The notes under the pieces: model-generated
What the model was told of the DNA's origin: nothing
Seen by the model: only the letters and a program-made list of their open reading frames with translations
Database searches by the model: none
Shown: positions 15,915-24,106 of the stretch, piece by piece
Layout: each line of letters begins with the position of its first letter
Position numbering within the stretch: the first letter of the stretch is position 1
Source of the DNA: Phreatobacter sp.
GTDB taxonomy: Bacteria > Pseudomonadota > Alphaproteobacteria > Rhizobiales > Phreatobacteraceae
Length of the DNA: 33,379 nt
Direction of reading: 5' to 3'
Assembly (NCBI RefSeq): GCF_030691135.1
Contig: NZ_JAUYFA010000042.1
Span: forward strand, 1 to 33,379
Translations under genes and position numbers: made by a program

Positions 15915-16955
15915 ATGGTCCGCCTCGCACTCGTCCTCCTCGCAGGGCTGGCGCTTTTCGCGCCGGCCCCAGCCGCCGCCCAGACCTTCACCGGCGCCGG
16001 TTCCACTTTCGCCTACCAGCTGTTGATCCGCTGGTCGCAGGCCTATCAGCGCTCCCAGCGCGACGCCGAGTATCAGCCGGTGGGCGCGCTGTTCGACTAC
16101 GAGCCGAGCGGCTCGGAAGCAGGGATCCAGCGGCTGCAGCAGCGGGCGGTGGATTTCGGCGCCACCGAGGTCGCCCTGTCCGACGAGGAACTGCACCGCT
16201 ACAACGCCATCCAGTTTCCCGTCGTCGCAGGCGGCATCGCCATCGTCACCAATGTGAACGGCGTCGGCGCCGGCCGCCTCAAGCTGACCAGCGACGTGAT
16301 CGCCGCCATTTATGCCGGCCGGATCACACGCTGGTCGGACCCCGCCATCCGCGCCGACAATCCGGACCTCGTTCTGCCCGACACGGCCATCGTGCCGATC
16401 CGGCGTGCCGACGGTTCCGGTACGACGGCGGCCTTCACGGCCTATCTGTCGAAGGTGAACGCGGACTGGCGCGGCAGCATCGGCAGCGGACAGACTGTCC
16501 GGTGGCCGGTCGGCGTTCCGGCGCGCGGCAATCTCGGTGTTGCCACCACGGTGCGTAACACGCCCAACGCGATCGGCTATGTCGACCTCGCGACGGCGCG
16601 GGCGATGAACCTGCCGCCGGCGGCGATCCGCAATTCCAACGGCAATTTCGTGGTGCCGGATCTGGTCAGCCTTCGCGCCGCAGTTCAGGCGGCGTCGGCG
16701 GCGACCGACCTCAGGAACGTGCTGGTCGATCCCGGTGGACCCGCGGCCTATCCGATCGTCGCGACGGTCTTCGTCGCGGTGGCGAAGGAGGCGGCGAACA
16801 CCGGTCGGTTCCGGGCGATGATGGCCTTCTTCGCCTGGGGCATCGAGAACGGCGCCGCCGATGCGGAAGCGCTGGGATATGTGGCACTGCCGGGCACGGC
16901 GGCCGGCTTCGTGATGGAAAGCCTGCGCCAGCAGAGAGGGCCGGCCATGCGCTGA
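15915..16955 (+). CDS. PstS-like phosphate-binding protein
   Basis: 346 residues with a clear Sec signal peptide (MVRLALVLLAGLALFAPAP, cleaved after AAAQ). The mature start TFTGAGSTFAYQLLIRW matches the PstS phosphate loop, and the second half of the site is IVPIRRADGSGTTAAFTAYLS (Ser-Gly-Thr-Thr contacts with phosphate). DFGATEVALSDEEL also fits the family. PstS normally hands phosphate to PstCAB, but none of those genes is here. The gene sits 11 bp behind a Na/Pi cotransporter gene and ends at a terminator, so this is a two-gene operon. It may serve a PstCAB encoded elsewhere, or act as a scavenger or sensor protein. Confidence 0.88.
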   Translation: MVRLALVLLAGLALFAPAPAAAQTFTGAGSTFAYQLLIRWSQAYQRSQRDAEYQPVGALFDYEPSGSEAGIQRLQQRAVDFGATEVALSDEELHRYNAIQFPVVAGGIAIVTNVNGVGAGRLKLTSDVIAAIYAGRITRWSDPAIRADNPDLVLPDTAIVPIRRADGSGTTAAFTAYLSKVNADWRGSIGSGQTVRWPVGVPARGNLGVATTVRNTPNAIGYVDLATARAMNLPPAAIRNSNGNFVVPDLVSLRAAVQAASAATDLRNVLVDPGGPAAYPIVATVFVAVAKEAANTGRFRAMMAFFAWGIENGAADAEALGYVALPGTAAGFVMESLRQQRGPAMR

Positions 16956-17006
16956 ACGCAGGGGGCTTGCCGCAGGGTCTGCGCGCCGCCTCTCCCAGCC
17001 AAATCG

Positions 17007-17043
17007 AAGGGCCGCCTCCATTCCGGAGCGCGGCCCTTTTTTT
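17007..17043 (+). terminator. Rho-independent terminator of the phosphate operon
   Basis: GGGCCGC-CTCC pairs with GGAG-C-GCGGCCC (one bulged base) and is followed by seven T residues. It lies about 50 bases after the pstS-like stop. The opposing amiC gene ends at 17099. Confidence 0.88.
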
Positions 17044-17098
17044 AGTCGTCGGAGGCGGGCCGTGGGCGCGGTCAGGGCTGGGCCCCGACGCGTTCAAC

Positions 17099-18403
17099 TC
17101 ACCGCCGGGCCGCCGGGGCCACGGGCGGCCCGTTGCGGGCGGCGAAGAACTGGTCGACGGCCTTGGCCACCGAGTCCGCCGTCCGGTCTCGCCAGATCGC
17201 CGAGGTCAGCATCTCCACGTCGCGGCGGCTGGTGACGAAGCCGAGTTCGACCAGCACCGAGGGGATGTCGTGCGCCCGGAGCACCTGAAAGCCGGCGGAG
17301 CGCAGCGGCAGGCGGTGCATGCGGGTGACCTGGCGCATCTCGCCAGCCAGCGTCCGGGCGAAATTGGCAGAGTAGATGCGCGTCTCGCGGCGCGTCAGGT
17401 CGATGAGGATGTCGGCGACCTCGGAGGGCTCCTCCGAAAGGTCTAGGCCGGCAATGGCGTCGGCCTTGTTCTCGCGCTCGGCGAGGCGCTCGGAATCGGC
17501 GTCGGAGGCGCGGTCGGACAGGGTGTAGACGGTGACGCCGCGGGCATTCTCGTTGGCGCCGCCGATGGAATCGGCATGGACGGAGATGAACAGCTGCGCC
17601 CGCGCATCGCGGGCGAGACGCACCCGCTCGCCGAGGGGCACGAAGATATCCCGGTCGCGCGTCATCACCACGCGGTAGCGGCCGCCGGCTGCGAGCTTGT
17701 CGCGCAGCACCTTGGCGAAATCCAGGACGATCATCTTCTCCTCGTCGCCGGTGGAGGGTGCGATCGCCCCGGGATCGATGCCGCCGTGACCGGGGTCGAT
17801 GACGATGACTGGCGGGCCGCTCTCCTCCTCGACGCGCGGCGACAGGCGCGGCCCCAGCGTCTCGCGATTTCCCCGGCGGGCGATGTTGCTGACGGCACGG
17901 TCGGCGAGCGCCCGGCGGAAGCCGTCGGCATCGGTGCGGACGAGGTCGAGATGGAGGCGTGGCGGCCGCCCCTCCTGACCCTCGATGGTGAGCGCCCGCT
18001 CGATCGTGGCGGGGCCGGAGAGTTCGATCACGATGCGCGACTTGCCCGGCGCGAAGAGGCCGAAGCGGAAGGTCCTGATGAGGCCGCGCGGCTCGCCGGC
18101 CGGCGGTGCGATATGGAAATGGACCTCGTCGAGATCGATGATGATGCGGTAGGGATCGGCGAGTGCGAAGGCGCGCATCTCGACCGGGCGCGTCAGATCG
18201 AAGGTGAGGCGCGTGCGCGGACCGTCGACGGAAAGATGGGCCGCCGCGACGACGGCGGGCAGCGCGGTGCGGGCGCCGTCGGCAGAAGCGGGAACGGCGC
18301 GTCCTGCCGACGTCAGGGTGCCGGTCGTCTGCGCGCGGGCGACAGGCACCGCGGCGAGGGTCAACGCAGCCAGAACAACCATCGTGAGGCGGCGAACGAC
18401 CAT
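17099..18403 (-). CDS. amiC: N-acetylmuramoyl-L-alanine amidase (AMIN + Amidase_3)
   Basis: 434 residues from the ATG at 18403, chosen because GGGGG precedes it and MVVRRLTMVVLAALTLAAV... starts a good signal peptide ending in VARAQ; the ATG at 18460 would put 19 basic residues ahead of it. An AMIN domain (about 45-155; LSVDGPRTRLTFDLTRPVEMRAF) targets the septum or cell wall. The C-terminal Amidase_3 zinc hydrolase spans about 195-415: VIVIDPGHGGIDPGAI and EEKMIVLDFAK (His and Glu ligands), LFISVHADSIG (His) and SVLVELGFVTSRRD (catalytic Glu). It cleaves the bond between MurNAc and the stem peptide during daughter-cell separation. Its gene is on the same strand as mrcA and divergent from rne, which matches the usual Hyphomicrobiales order apart from inserted genes. 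Confidence 0.93.
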   Translation of the reverse strand: MVVRRLTMVVLAALTLAAVPVARAQTTGTLTSAGRAVPASADGARTALPAVVAAAHLSVDGPRTRLTFDLTRPVEMRAFALADPYRIIIDLDEVHFHIAPPAGEPRGLIRTFRFGLFAPGKSRIVIELSGPATIERALTIEGQEGRPPRLHLDLVRTDADGFRRALADRAVSNIARRGNRETLGPRLSPRVEEESGPPVIVIDPGHGGIDPGAIAPSTGDEEKMIVLDFAKVLRDKLAAGGRYRVVMTRDRDIFVPLGERVRLARDARAQLFISVHADSIGGANENARGVTVYTLSDRASDADSERLAERENKADAIAGLDLSEEPSEVADILIDLTRRETRIYSANFARTLAGEMRQVTRMHRLPLRSAGFQVLRAHDIPSVLVELGFVTSRRDVEMLTSAIWRDRTADSVAKAVDQFFAARNGPPVAPAARR

Positions 18404-18546
18404 GATCCCCCGAGAATCGCGGCGATGACGGCGACAGGACCGCCAGTCTCGATAGCTCATAGGGCCGGCGCGGTTAACTCCTCGTTAAGCAAAACCGCCG
18501 ATTCGCGAGGGTGCCGTTGCGCCGGGGCAACGCGACCGCCGGGGCC

Positions 18547-19029
18547 TCAGGTGTCCCGGGCGCGGGTCTTCTCGACGAGGTCCCGATAGGCCGGCGTGCC
18601 GATGCCGACCTGGCCCCAGATCGACCGACGGCGTCCGCCGGGTGCGATGAGATCATATTGCTCGTCGGCGGCCCACAGCGCCACGATCTGCCGCGGGAAC
18701 AGGTGGCCCTCGGGATCGAAACCGGGATCGCTGCCGCCGTCGGCCGCGGCCACCGCCCGGAAGAGATCGGCGGCCGGCGTGTCGGCGCAGTCGAGGCCCG
18801 CGAGCGTCACGCGGTGGACCTCGGGCAGCGGGGCGACGCCGATGAAGCGGACGCGGCCCGCCGCGTCGTAATCGACCTGAACCGACTCCTCGGCGAAGGC
18901 GTCGGACTCGGCGTGGGTCGCGCCGGACGCAAGCCCCAGCGCCGCGGCGGCCGCACGCAGGGCCTGGCGGCTCGCGCCGAGCTTCAGCGGCCCCAGGCCG
19001 TCATGGGGAACGAGTTGCAGCCTGATCAT
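18547..19029 (-). CDS. Conserved-looking hypothetical protein, 160 residues
   Basis: I do not recognise this family. The protein is small, acidic and soluble, without a signal peptide. It opens MIRLQLVPHDGLGPLKLGASRQAL, an arrangement ('G-x-G-x-L-x-L/F-G-x-[ST]-x-x-x-[AV]') found in small domains of unknown function that begin with a strand and a helix. The middle has a beta-hairpin-like VQVDYDAAGRVRFIGV, and the end holds SIWGQVGIGTPAYRDLVEKTR. Coding quality is good (third-position GC like its neighbours). It is upstream of amiC on the same strand with 143 bp between, so co-transcription is possible but not evident. Confidence 0.7.
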   Translation of the reverse strand: MIRLQLVPHDGLGPLKLGASRQALRAAAAALGLASGATHAESDAFAEESVQVDYDAAGRVRFIGVAPLPEVHRVTLAGLDCADTPAADLFRAVAAADGGSDPGFDPEGHLFPRQIVALWAADEQYDLIAPGGRRRSIWGQVGIGTPAYRDLVEKTRARDT

Positions 19030-19276
19030 GAAGGACCCCGTCGATGGTTCGCCCGCATGGATCGCGCGGCACTGCGGCAGCGCTGTGACCTTCCGCTTAA
19101 CGGCATGCCCGCGATAGCCATCACCAACCGCCGCAAGTGTGGGAATTGAGCAACAGAGAAGTCCTGTCGGCGCGCCAAATCCAGTGTTCTCGCGGCTTCG
19201 TGATTGCGGCTTTTTCGCGAACAGGTCACCTCTACCCTCCGTGTTTAATCACGATTCACCGCAAGGCAACGCCGAA

Positions 19277-19948
19277 ATGCAGAACGTCCCCCAGAGTGCC
19301 GCGTCCCCCACTTCCGCGACCGCCGGCGAGACGCTGCAGCTCTCGCGCCGCTTCTTCGTGCTGGCGGCTCCCGCGATCCTGACCACTGCCTGCACCACCG
19401 CCGGGACCGGCACCGGCTCCTACGGGACCGTCACCGAGGGGCGCGTGACGCTGCCGGCGATGGATACGTCGGGCGTCAATCCGCGCTGGCTGCGCCAGAC
19501 CGTGGCCTACACCGGCGGCGAAGCGACGGGCACGGTGGTCGTGCGGCCGGCGGAACGCCATCTCTATCTGGTCACCGGCCGCGGTACGGCGATTCGCTAC
19601 GGCGTCGGCGTCGGCCGCCAGGGTGCGCTCTGGCACGGCCGCGCGGTGATCGGGCGCAAGGGCTCCTGGCCGAACTGGACCCCGACCGCAAACATGATCC
19701 GCTACGATCCCCGCAACGCCCGCTATGCCGGCGGCATGCCCGGTGGCATCAACAATCCGCTCGGGGCCCGCGCGCTCTATCTGCATCGCGGCGGCCGGGA
19801 CACGATGTACCGCCTGCACGGCACCAATGTACCCTCCTCCATCGGTACCGCGGTCTCGTCAGGCTGCATTCGCTTGTTCAACCACGACATCATCGACCTG
19901 CATGACCGCGTGCGTGTCGGCACTCCCGTCGTGGTGCTCGCCGGCTGA
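19277..19948 (+). CDS. L,D-transpeptidase (YkuD), lipoprotein
   Basis: 223 residues from the ATG at 19277; an in-frame GTG at 19139 would add 46 residues that spoil the signal and is rejected. The export signal has a twin-arginine start (SRRFFVLAAPA) and ends in a lipobox, LTTAC, so the protein is probably a Tat- or Sec-exported lipoprotein held by the membrane. The YkuD catalytic motif is complete near the C-terminus: LHGTN, then SSGCIRLFNHDIIDL, with the active-site Cys inside SSGCIR. Such enzymes make 3-3 cross-links in peptidoglycan or attach proteins to it. It is a single gene with no operon partner, between a minus-strand unknown gene and rne. Confidence 0.92.
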   Translation: MQNVPQSAASPTSATAGETLQLSRRFFVLAAPAILTTACTTAGTGTGSYGTVTEGRVTLPAMDTSGVNPRWLRQTVAYTGGEATGTVVVRPAERHLYLVTGRGTAIRYGVGVGRQGALWHGRAVIGRKGSWPNWTPTANMIRYDPRNARYAGGMPGGINNPLGARALYLHRGGRDTMYRLHGTNVPSSIGTAVSSGCIRLFNHDIIDLHDRVRVGTPVVVLAG

Positions 19949-20433
19949 CGGAGCGCGAAGCCGGCCGGCGGGGGCCGCGTGCCCCCTCCTCCCTTATCCG
20001 GCTTGCCAATCCGCCCCATGCGCCGCTACAACGCGTTCAGCATGGTTCGTGAGCCCGAGGGCGGCGAGTCGCGTTCGCCGCCGGTAACTAGGGTTCCGGC
20101 TCCGCGGCTTCCCCGTCCGACAAGCGCTCCGTTCAGGTTTCTCGCCGAGACCAGACGACCGTGCCCCTTCGCCGCATCTTTCTTGCGGCGTGTCACGTTC
20201 ACGGGTGTACGGCATGCCGGCATCGACGGTCATCGGGTCAGGACGAACGAGCGGTTCCACCGCTTTCGCTCGCCGCCCCTCCGTCAGCCTTCCGTCCGGC
20301 CCTACCCCCTTCCTTTCCGCAGCATTGACGGCCGTGCGCCGGCGCCCTGTCGGCGCCGCCCCGGCATACTTCGCCGAGCGGGGCCCTGTCGGGCCGGCGC
20401 CAGCGGCCGTCCCAACACACAAGAGTTCATCCG
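19949..20433 (+). other. 485-bp rne upstream / leader region
   Basis: No coding region is supported. It separates the L,D-transpeptidase from rne. Long untranslated leaders are known for rne in other bacteria, where RNase E degrades its own mRNA through leader structure. Two GC hairpins lie 33-95 bases before the start codon. No clear promoter was found. Confidence 0.5.
20340..20395 (+). other. Twin leader hairpins before rne
   Basis: CGGCGCC - CTGTC - GGCGCCG (20340-20358) and GGCCC - TGTC - GGGCC (20382-20395). Both present a TGTC loop. They sit close upstream of the rne start and could be the feedback element. Confidence 0.45.
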
Positions 20434-23322
20434 ATGGCCAACAAGATGCTCATCGATGCCGCCCACCCGGAAGAGACCCGGGTCGTGGTGGTCCGTGGTA
20501 ATCGTGTCGAGGAATTCGATTTCGAGAGCCAGTCCCGCAAACAGCTGCGCGGCAATATCTACCTCGCCAAGGTGACACGGGTCGAACCGTCGCTGCAGGC
20601 CGCCTTCATCGAATATGGCGGCAACCGCCACGGCTTCCTCGCCTTCTCCGAAATCCACCCCGACTATTACCAGATCCCGGTCGCCGACCGCGAGGCACTG
20701 CTCGCCGATGAAGCGCGCCAGCACCGCGAGGAGGACGACGAGGACAACGGCCGCAGCCGGCGCTCCGAGCGCCCGACCAAGGGCGGCAACGGCCGCCGCC
20801 GCCGTCGCAACGAACGGCGCCCGCGCAACGAGGCGGCTGATGCCAAGACCTCCGAGGCCGTGACCGGCGACGCCGAACTCGACGCCGACCACGAGGGTGA
20901 CACCGGCGCTTTGGTCGAAACCGCCGAGAATGCTCCGGCCCGCGAGAACGCTCCGGATTTCGAAGGCGTGAAGGCGTCGGAACCTGCCCCCTCTGAGGAC
21001 CGCGCTTCTGCCACGGATGCCGAAGGCGGTTCGTCCGACGAGGACGACGAGGACGGTGACGACGACGAAAACGGCGACGAGGAGAACGGCGAGGGACCCC
21101 GCGAGGAGGACCAGGTCGAATCCGTCGGCGCCGGCGACGCCTATGAGGACATGCCGGACCGCACCTTCCGTCCGCGCAAGCAGTACAAGATCCAGGAAGT
21201 GATCAAGCGCCGGCAGGTGATGCTGGTGCAGGTCGTCAAGGAAGAGCGCGGCAACAAGGGAGCGGCGCTGACCACCTACCTGTCGCTCGCCGGCCGCTAT
21301 TCGGTCCTGATGCCCAACACCGCCCGCGGCGGCGGCATTTCCCGCAAGATCACCAATGCGGTCGACCGCAAGCGGCTGAAGGCCATCGCCGGTGACCTCG
21401 AGGTTCCGGACGGCATGGGCGTGATCCTGCGCACGGCGGGCGCCAACCGCACCAAGACCGAGGTCAAGCGCGACTTCGAATATCTCCTGCGCATGTGGGA
21501 GACGGTGCGCGAGACGACGCTGAAGTCCCACGCCCCGACGCTGACCTACGAAGAGGGATCGCTGATCAAGCGCTCCATCCGCGACCTCTACAACAAGGAC
21601 ATCGACGAGGTCCTGGTCGCCGGCGAGGAGGGCTACAAGGAGGCCAAGGACTTCATGCGCATGCTCATGCCGAGCCATGCGAAGAATGTGAAGCCCTATC
21701 GCGAGCCGCAGCCGCTCTTCGCCCGCTCGGGTGTCGAGGCGCAGCTGGACGCGATGTTCTCCAACACCGTCCAGCTCAAGTCGGGCGGCTACATCGTCAT
21801 CAATCCGACGGAAGCGCTGGTCGCCATCGACGTGAACTCGGGGCGTTCGACCCGCGAGCACAATATCGAGGATACGGCGCTCAGGACCAATCTCGAGGCG
21901 GCCGACGAGGTCGCCCGCCAGTTGCGCCTGCGCGATCTCGCCGGCCTCGTCGTCGTCGACTTCATCGACATGGACGAGGGCCGCAACAACCGCGCCGTCG
22001 AGAAGCGCATGAAGGACGCGCTGAAGAACGACAGGGCGCGCATCCAGGTCGGCCGCATCTCGCATTTCGGCCTTCTGGAGATGAGCCGCCAGCGCATCCG
22101 CACCGGCGTGCTCGAGAGCTCGACCGAGACCTGCCCGACCTGCGGCGGTCTCGGCCATGTCCGCTCGGTCTCTTCCGTGGCGCTGCATCTGCTGCGCTCG
22201 GTCGAGGAGCAGTTGCTGCGGGCGGCGACGCACGACGTCGTCGTGCGCACGCGCACGGCCGTGGCGCTCTATGTCCTCAACAACAAGCGCGCCCATCTCC
22301 ATGAACTGGAGACGCGCTTCCGGGTCAGCGTCGACATCAGTGCCGACGAGACCCTGGCCGGCCAGCAGATGTTCGCCATCGACAAGGGCGCCCAGGTGCA
22401 CACGGCGGAAACCGCCTACAAGCCGCCGGCTGCCCTGCCCGTTCCCGTCGAGCCCGAAGACCTCATCGAGGAGGAGTTCGAGGAGGACGAGGAGCCCGTC
22501 GAGGCCGAGGCCGAGAGCGGCGAGGTTCGCGCGCGCGCCAAGCCCCGCGACCAGGGCGAGGCCGAGAGCGAGGAGAGCAGCGAGCGTCGCCGCAAGCGTC
22601 GCCGCCGTCGGCGGCGCGGCCGCAACGGTGAGCGCGAGGATGGTGCCGAGGGCGCCGAGCGCGGCGGCCAGCTCGCCGATGACGACGGATCAGCCTCCGG
22701 CGACGACGAGGGTGACGACGAGGACGAGGCCGCTGCCGCCACCGATGGCGAAGCGGGTGAAGGCGGCGGAGACGACGCGAGCGAGGCCGAGCGCCGTCGC
22801 AGGCGCCGTGGCCGCCGTGGCGGACGTCGTTCGCGCCGCGAGGACGAGGCCGATGGCGTCGTCGACGGTGCCACCGGGGTGGTCGCCGCTGCCGACGAAC
22901 AGCCTTCGGGCGAGGATCCGTTCCCGGTACCTGCCGAGACCGAGACGTCCGCCGAGCCCGAGAAGGGCGGGCGCGGACCGCGCCATGCCGGCCGCCGCGG
23001 ACGTACGCCGCGCGCCGTCGCCATCACCGAGGACGGTGTCGAACCGACCGCCGCCGAGGCAGCACCCGTTCCGGCAGAGCCGCCGGCGCGACGCCGCCGT
23101 ACGCCACCTGCCGAACCGATCGTGGTCGCGGAGCCGGTCACCGTGGCCGCTCCGGTTGCTGTAGCCGCTCCGGTCGCTGTGGCGACGCCGGCTCCGGAAG
23201 CGCCCGCAGCCGAACCGGTCAAGCGGCGCCGTACCCCCGATCCCGAGCCGATGGACCCGGTCCAGCCGGCGGCAGCGACGGCCAAGCGTGCCGGGTGGTG
23301 GAACCGCAAGGGCGCCGAATAG
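20434..23322 (+). CDS. rne: Ribonuclease E
   Basis: 962 residues. The start MANKMLIDAAHPEETRVVVV is typical of alphaproteobacterial RNase E. The S1 domain (about 36-95 and 246-300) is split by a ~150-residue acidic and Arg-rich insertion (95-245). Catalytic aspartates are D466 (AIDVNSG) and D509 (VVDFIDMD), 43 apart as in E. coli. The zinc-link CPTCGG (C567, C570) tetramerises the enzyme. From ~670 on, the protein is a low-complexity scaffold of alternating acidic and Arg-rich blocks (RRRKRRRRRRRG-like) and ends in an Ala/Val/Pro segment with a repeated PVAVA unit. It initiates mRNA decay and processes rRNA and tRNA; the tail binds RNA and degradosome partners. A terminator follows. Confidence 0.96.
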   Translation: MANKMLIDAAHPEETRVVVVRGNRVEEFDFESQSRKQLRGNIYLAKVTRVEPSLQAAFIEYGGNRHGFLAFSEIHPDYYQIPVADREALLADEARQHREEDDEDNGRSRRSERPTKGGNGRRRRRNERRPRNEAADAKTSEAVTGDAELDADHEGDTGALVETAENAPARENAPDFEGVKASEPAPSEDRASATDAEGGSSDEDDEDGDDDENGDEENGEGPREEDQVESVGAGDAYEDMPDRTFRPRKQYKIQEVIKRRQVMLVQVVKEERGNKGAALTTYLSLAGRYSVLMPNTARGGGISRKITNAVDRKRLKAIAGDLEVPDGMGVILRTAGANRTKTEVKRDFEYLLRMWETVRETTLKSHAPTLTYEEGSLIKRSIRDLYNKDIDEVLVAGEEGYKEAKDFMRMLMPSHAKNVKPYREPQPLFARSGVEAQLDAMFSNTVQLKSGGYIVINPTEALVAIDVNSGRSTREHNIEDTALRTNLEAADEVARQLRLRDLAGLVVVDFIDMDEGRNNRAVEKRMKDALKNDRARIQVGRISHFGLLEMSRQRIRTGVLESSTETCPTCGGLGHVRSVSSVALHLLRSVEEQLLRAATHDVVVRTRTAVALYVLNNKRAHLHELETRFRVSVDISADETLAGQQMFAIDKGAQVHTAETAYKPPAALPVPVEPEDLIEEEFEEDEEPVEAEAESGEVRARAKPRDQGEAESEESSERRRKRRRRRRRGRNGEREDGAEGAERGGQLADDDGSASGDDEGDDEDEAAAATDGEAGEGGGDDASEAERRRRRRGRRGGRRSRREDEADGVVDGATGVVAAADEQPSGEDPFPVPAETETSAEPEKGGRGPRHAGRRGRTPRAVAITEDGVEPTAAEAAPVPAEPPARRRRTPPAEPIVVAEPVTVAAPVAVAAPVAVATPAPEAPAAEPVKRRRTPDPEPMDPVQPAAATAKRAGWWNRKGAE

Positions 23323-23352
23323 GGCGTGACGGCAAACGATCGAATATGGATG

Positions 23353-23372
23353 CGGCCGGGGAAACCCGGCCG
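23353..23372 (+). terminator. Rho-independent terminator of rne
   Basis: CGGCCGGG - GAAA - CCCGGCCG: an 8-bp stem with a GNRA tetraloop, followed by TTTCCGTTTG, 30 bases after the rne stop. Confidence 0.8.
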
Positions 23373-23692
23373 TTTCCGTTTGACGCGACGATTCGGTGAC
23401 AAATCCGATTCGCTTGTGATTCGAGGTGTCTAGAGACCGTCGGCGGCTATGTTGAAGGTGCTGTGTCGGCGGACCTGCGCGTGAACGAAGCCGCAACAAT
23501 GCCCCTGGTCCTGTCACGCATTTGCCACATGACGGGATGGCGCCCTGGGGATGACGGGTGAACTTATCCCTTGCGGACGCGGCAATCGGCAGACGGCACC
23601 GGGCCCGGGCAGAATTCACTTGCCGAATCTCCCCGCGATTTCCGAGACTTGCGACAGCCGAGCGGCAATCCCCTGGAAAATTCGACGCATCC

Positions 23693-23739
23693 ACACCACA
23701 TTTAGGGGCTCGTTTACCCGCGCCCACTATATCTTGACG
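23693..23739. promoter_or_regulatory. Pair of NrdR-box-like sites
   Basis: The NrdR repressor of ribonucleotide reductase genes binds two ~16-bp boxes, consensus near ACACTATATATAGTGT, spaced by about three helical turns. ACACCACATTTAGGGG (23693-23708) and CCACTATATCTTGACG (23724-23739) match 11 and 10 of 16 positions. Their start-to-start distance is exactly 31 bp, the usual spacing. The gene downstream is nrdJ. Confidence 0.6.
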
Positions 23740-23822
23740 TCGTCAGTGCCTGCCGCATAGGTTGCGTTCGGTTCGGCGGATCGTTTCAAGTCCCCGCCGC
23801 GCCTTCCCCAGACGGTTTTGAA

Positions 23823-23924
23823 GGTTGCTGACGCCCTGGCGCGTCGGAGCTGGAAAAGTGTCTCCGCAACCGATGGATGGCGTCCGCCCCGGCGGATCAC
23901 CACCGCGGCAGGCGGAGCGACGCC
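23823..23924 (+). ncRNA. Two adjacent three-way-junction folds in the nrdJ leader (candidate cis-regulatory RNA)
   Basis: Fold 1: GGTTGC (23823-23828) pairs with GCAACC (23866-23871). It encloses GACGC/GCGTC (23830-23834 with 23841-23845) and GGAG/CTCC (23846-23849 with 23862-23865); only one base at the junction is unpaired. Fold 2: GGCGTC (23879-23884) pairs with GACGCC (23919-23924) and encloses two CCGC/GCGG hairpins (23884-23895, sharing base 23884, and 23903-23915). High GC makes chance pairing common, so this is a candidate only. Confidence 0.35.
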
Positions 23925-24106
23925 GGGGTCCGTGCGACAGGGCGCGGAGTGGATTTCAACGAGCCGGCTCCCCTCCCCTGTGGAGAGCGGGAACAAGCCG
24001 GCCACGGCGACAAACGGGGCCCGGATAACCGGGTGGGGCAGGTCCGGCTCGCTGGACCCAATGACGGCGCGGGAGCACACTCCCGGCCTGAGACGAGGAT
24101 CGACAG

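Larger units (their letters stand above)
23373..24106 (+). other. 734-bp region upstream of nrdJ (promoter and long leader)
   Basis: No gene is supported. It holds two NrdR-box-like sites (23693-23739). If transcription starts just after them, a leader of roughly 360 bases runs to nrdJ. The leader contains two compact branched folds (23823-23924) and two simple hairpins close to the start codon: CCCGG-ATAA-CCGGG (24020-24033) and GGTCC-N8-GGACC (24041-24058). No canonical cobalamin-riboswitch core was recognised on the plus strand. Confidence 0.55.

Noticed and set aside
19139-19276. 46-residue N-terminal extension of the L,D-transpeptidase
   Set aside because: It starts at GTG without a clear ribosome-binding site and would bury the twin-arginine signal and lipobox. 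The ATG at 19277 gives a normal export signal.
24020-24060. GGCAGGTC, the reverse complement of the cobalamin-riboswitch 'GACCTGCC' box, upstream of nrdJ
   Set aside because: It is on the wrong strand for nrdJ, and the rest of a minus-strand aptamer would have to lie inside the nrdJ coding region. The other conserved riboswitch blocks were not found.
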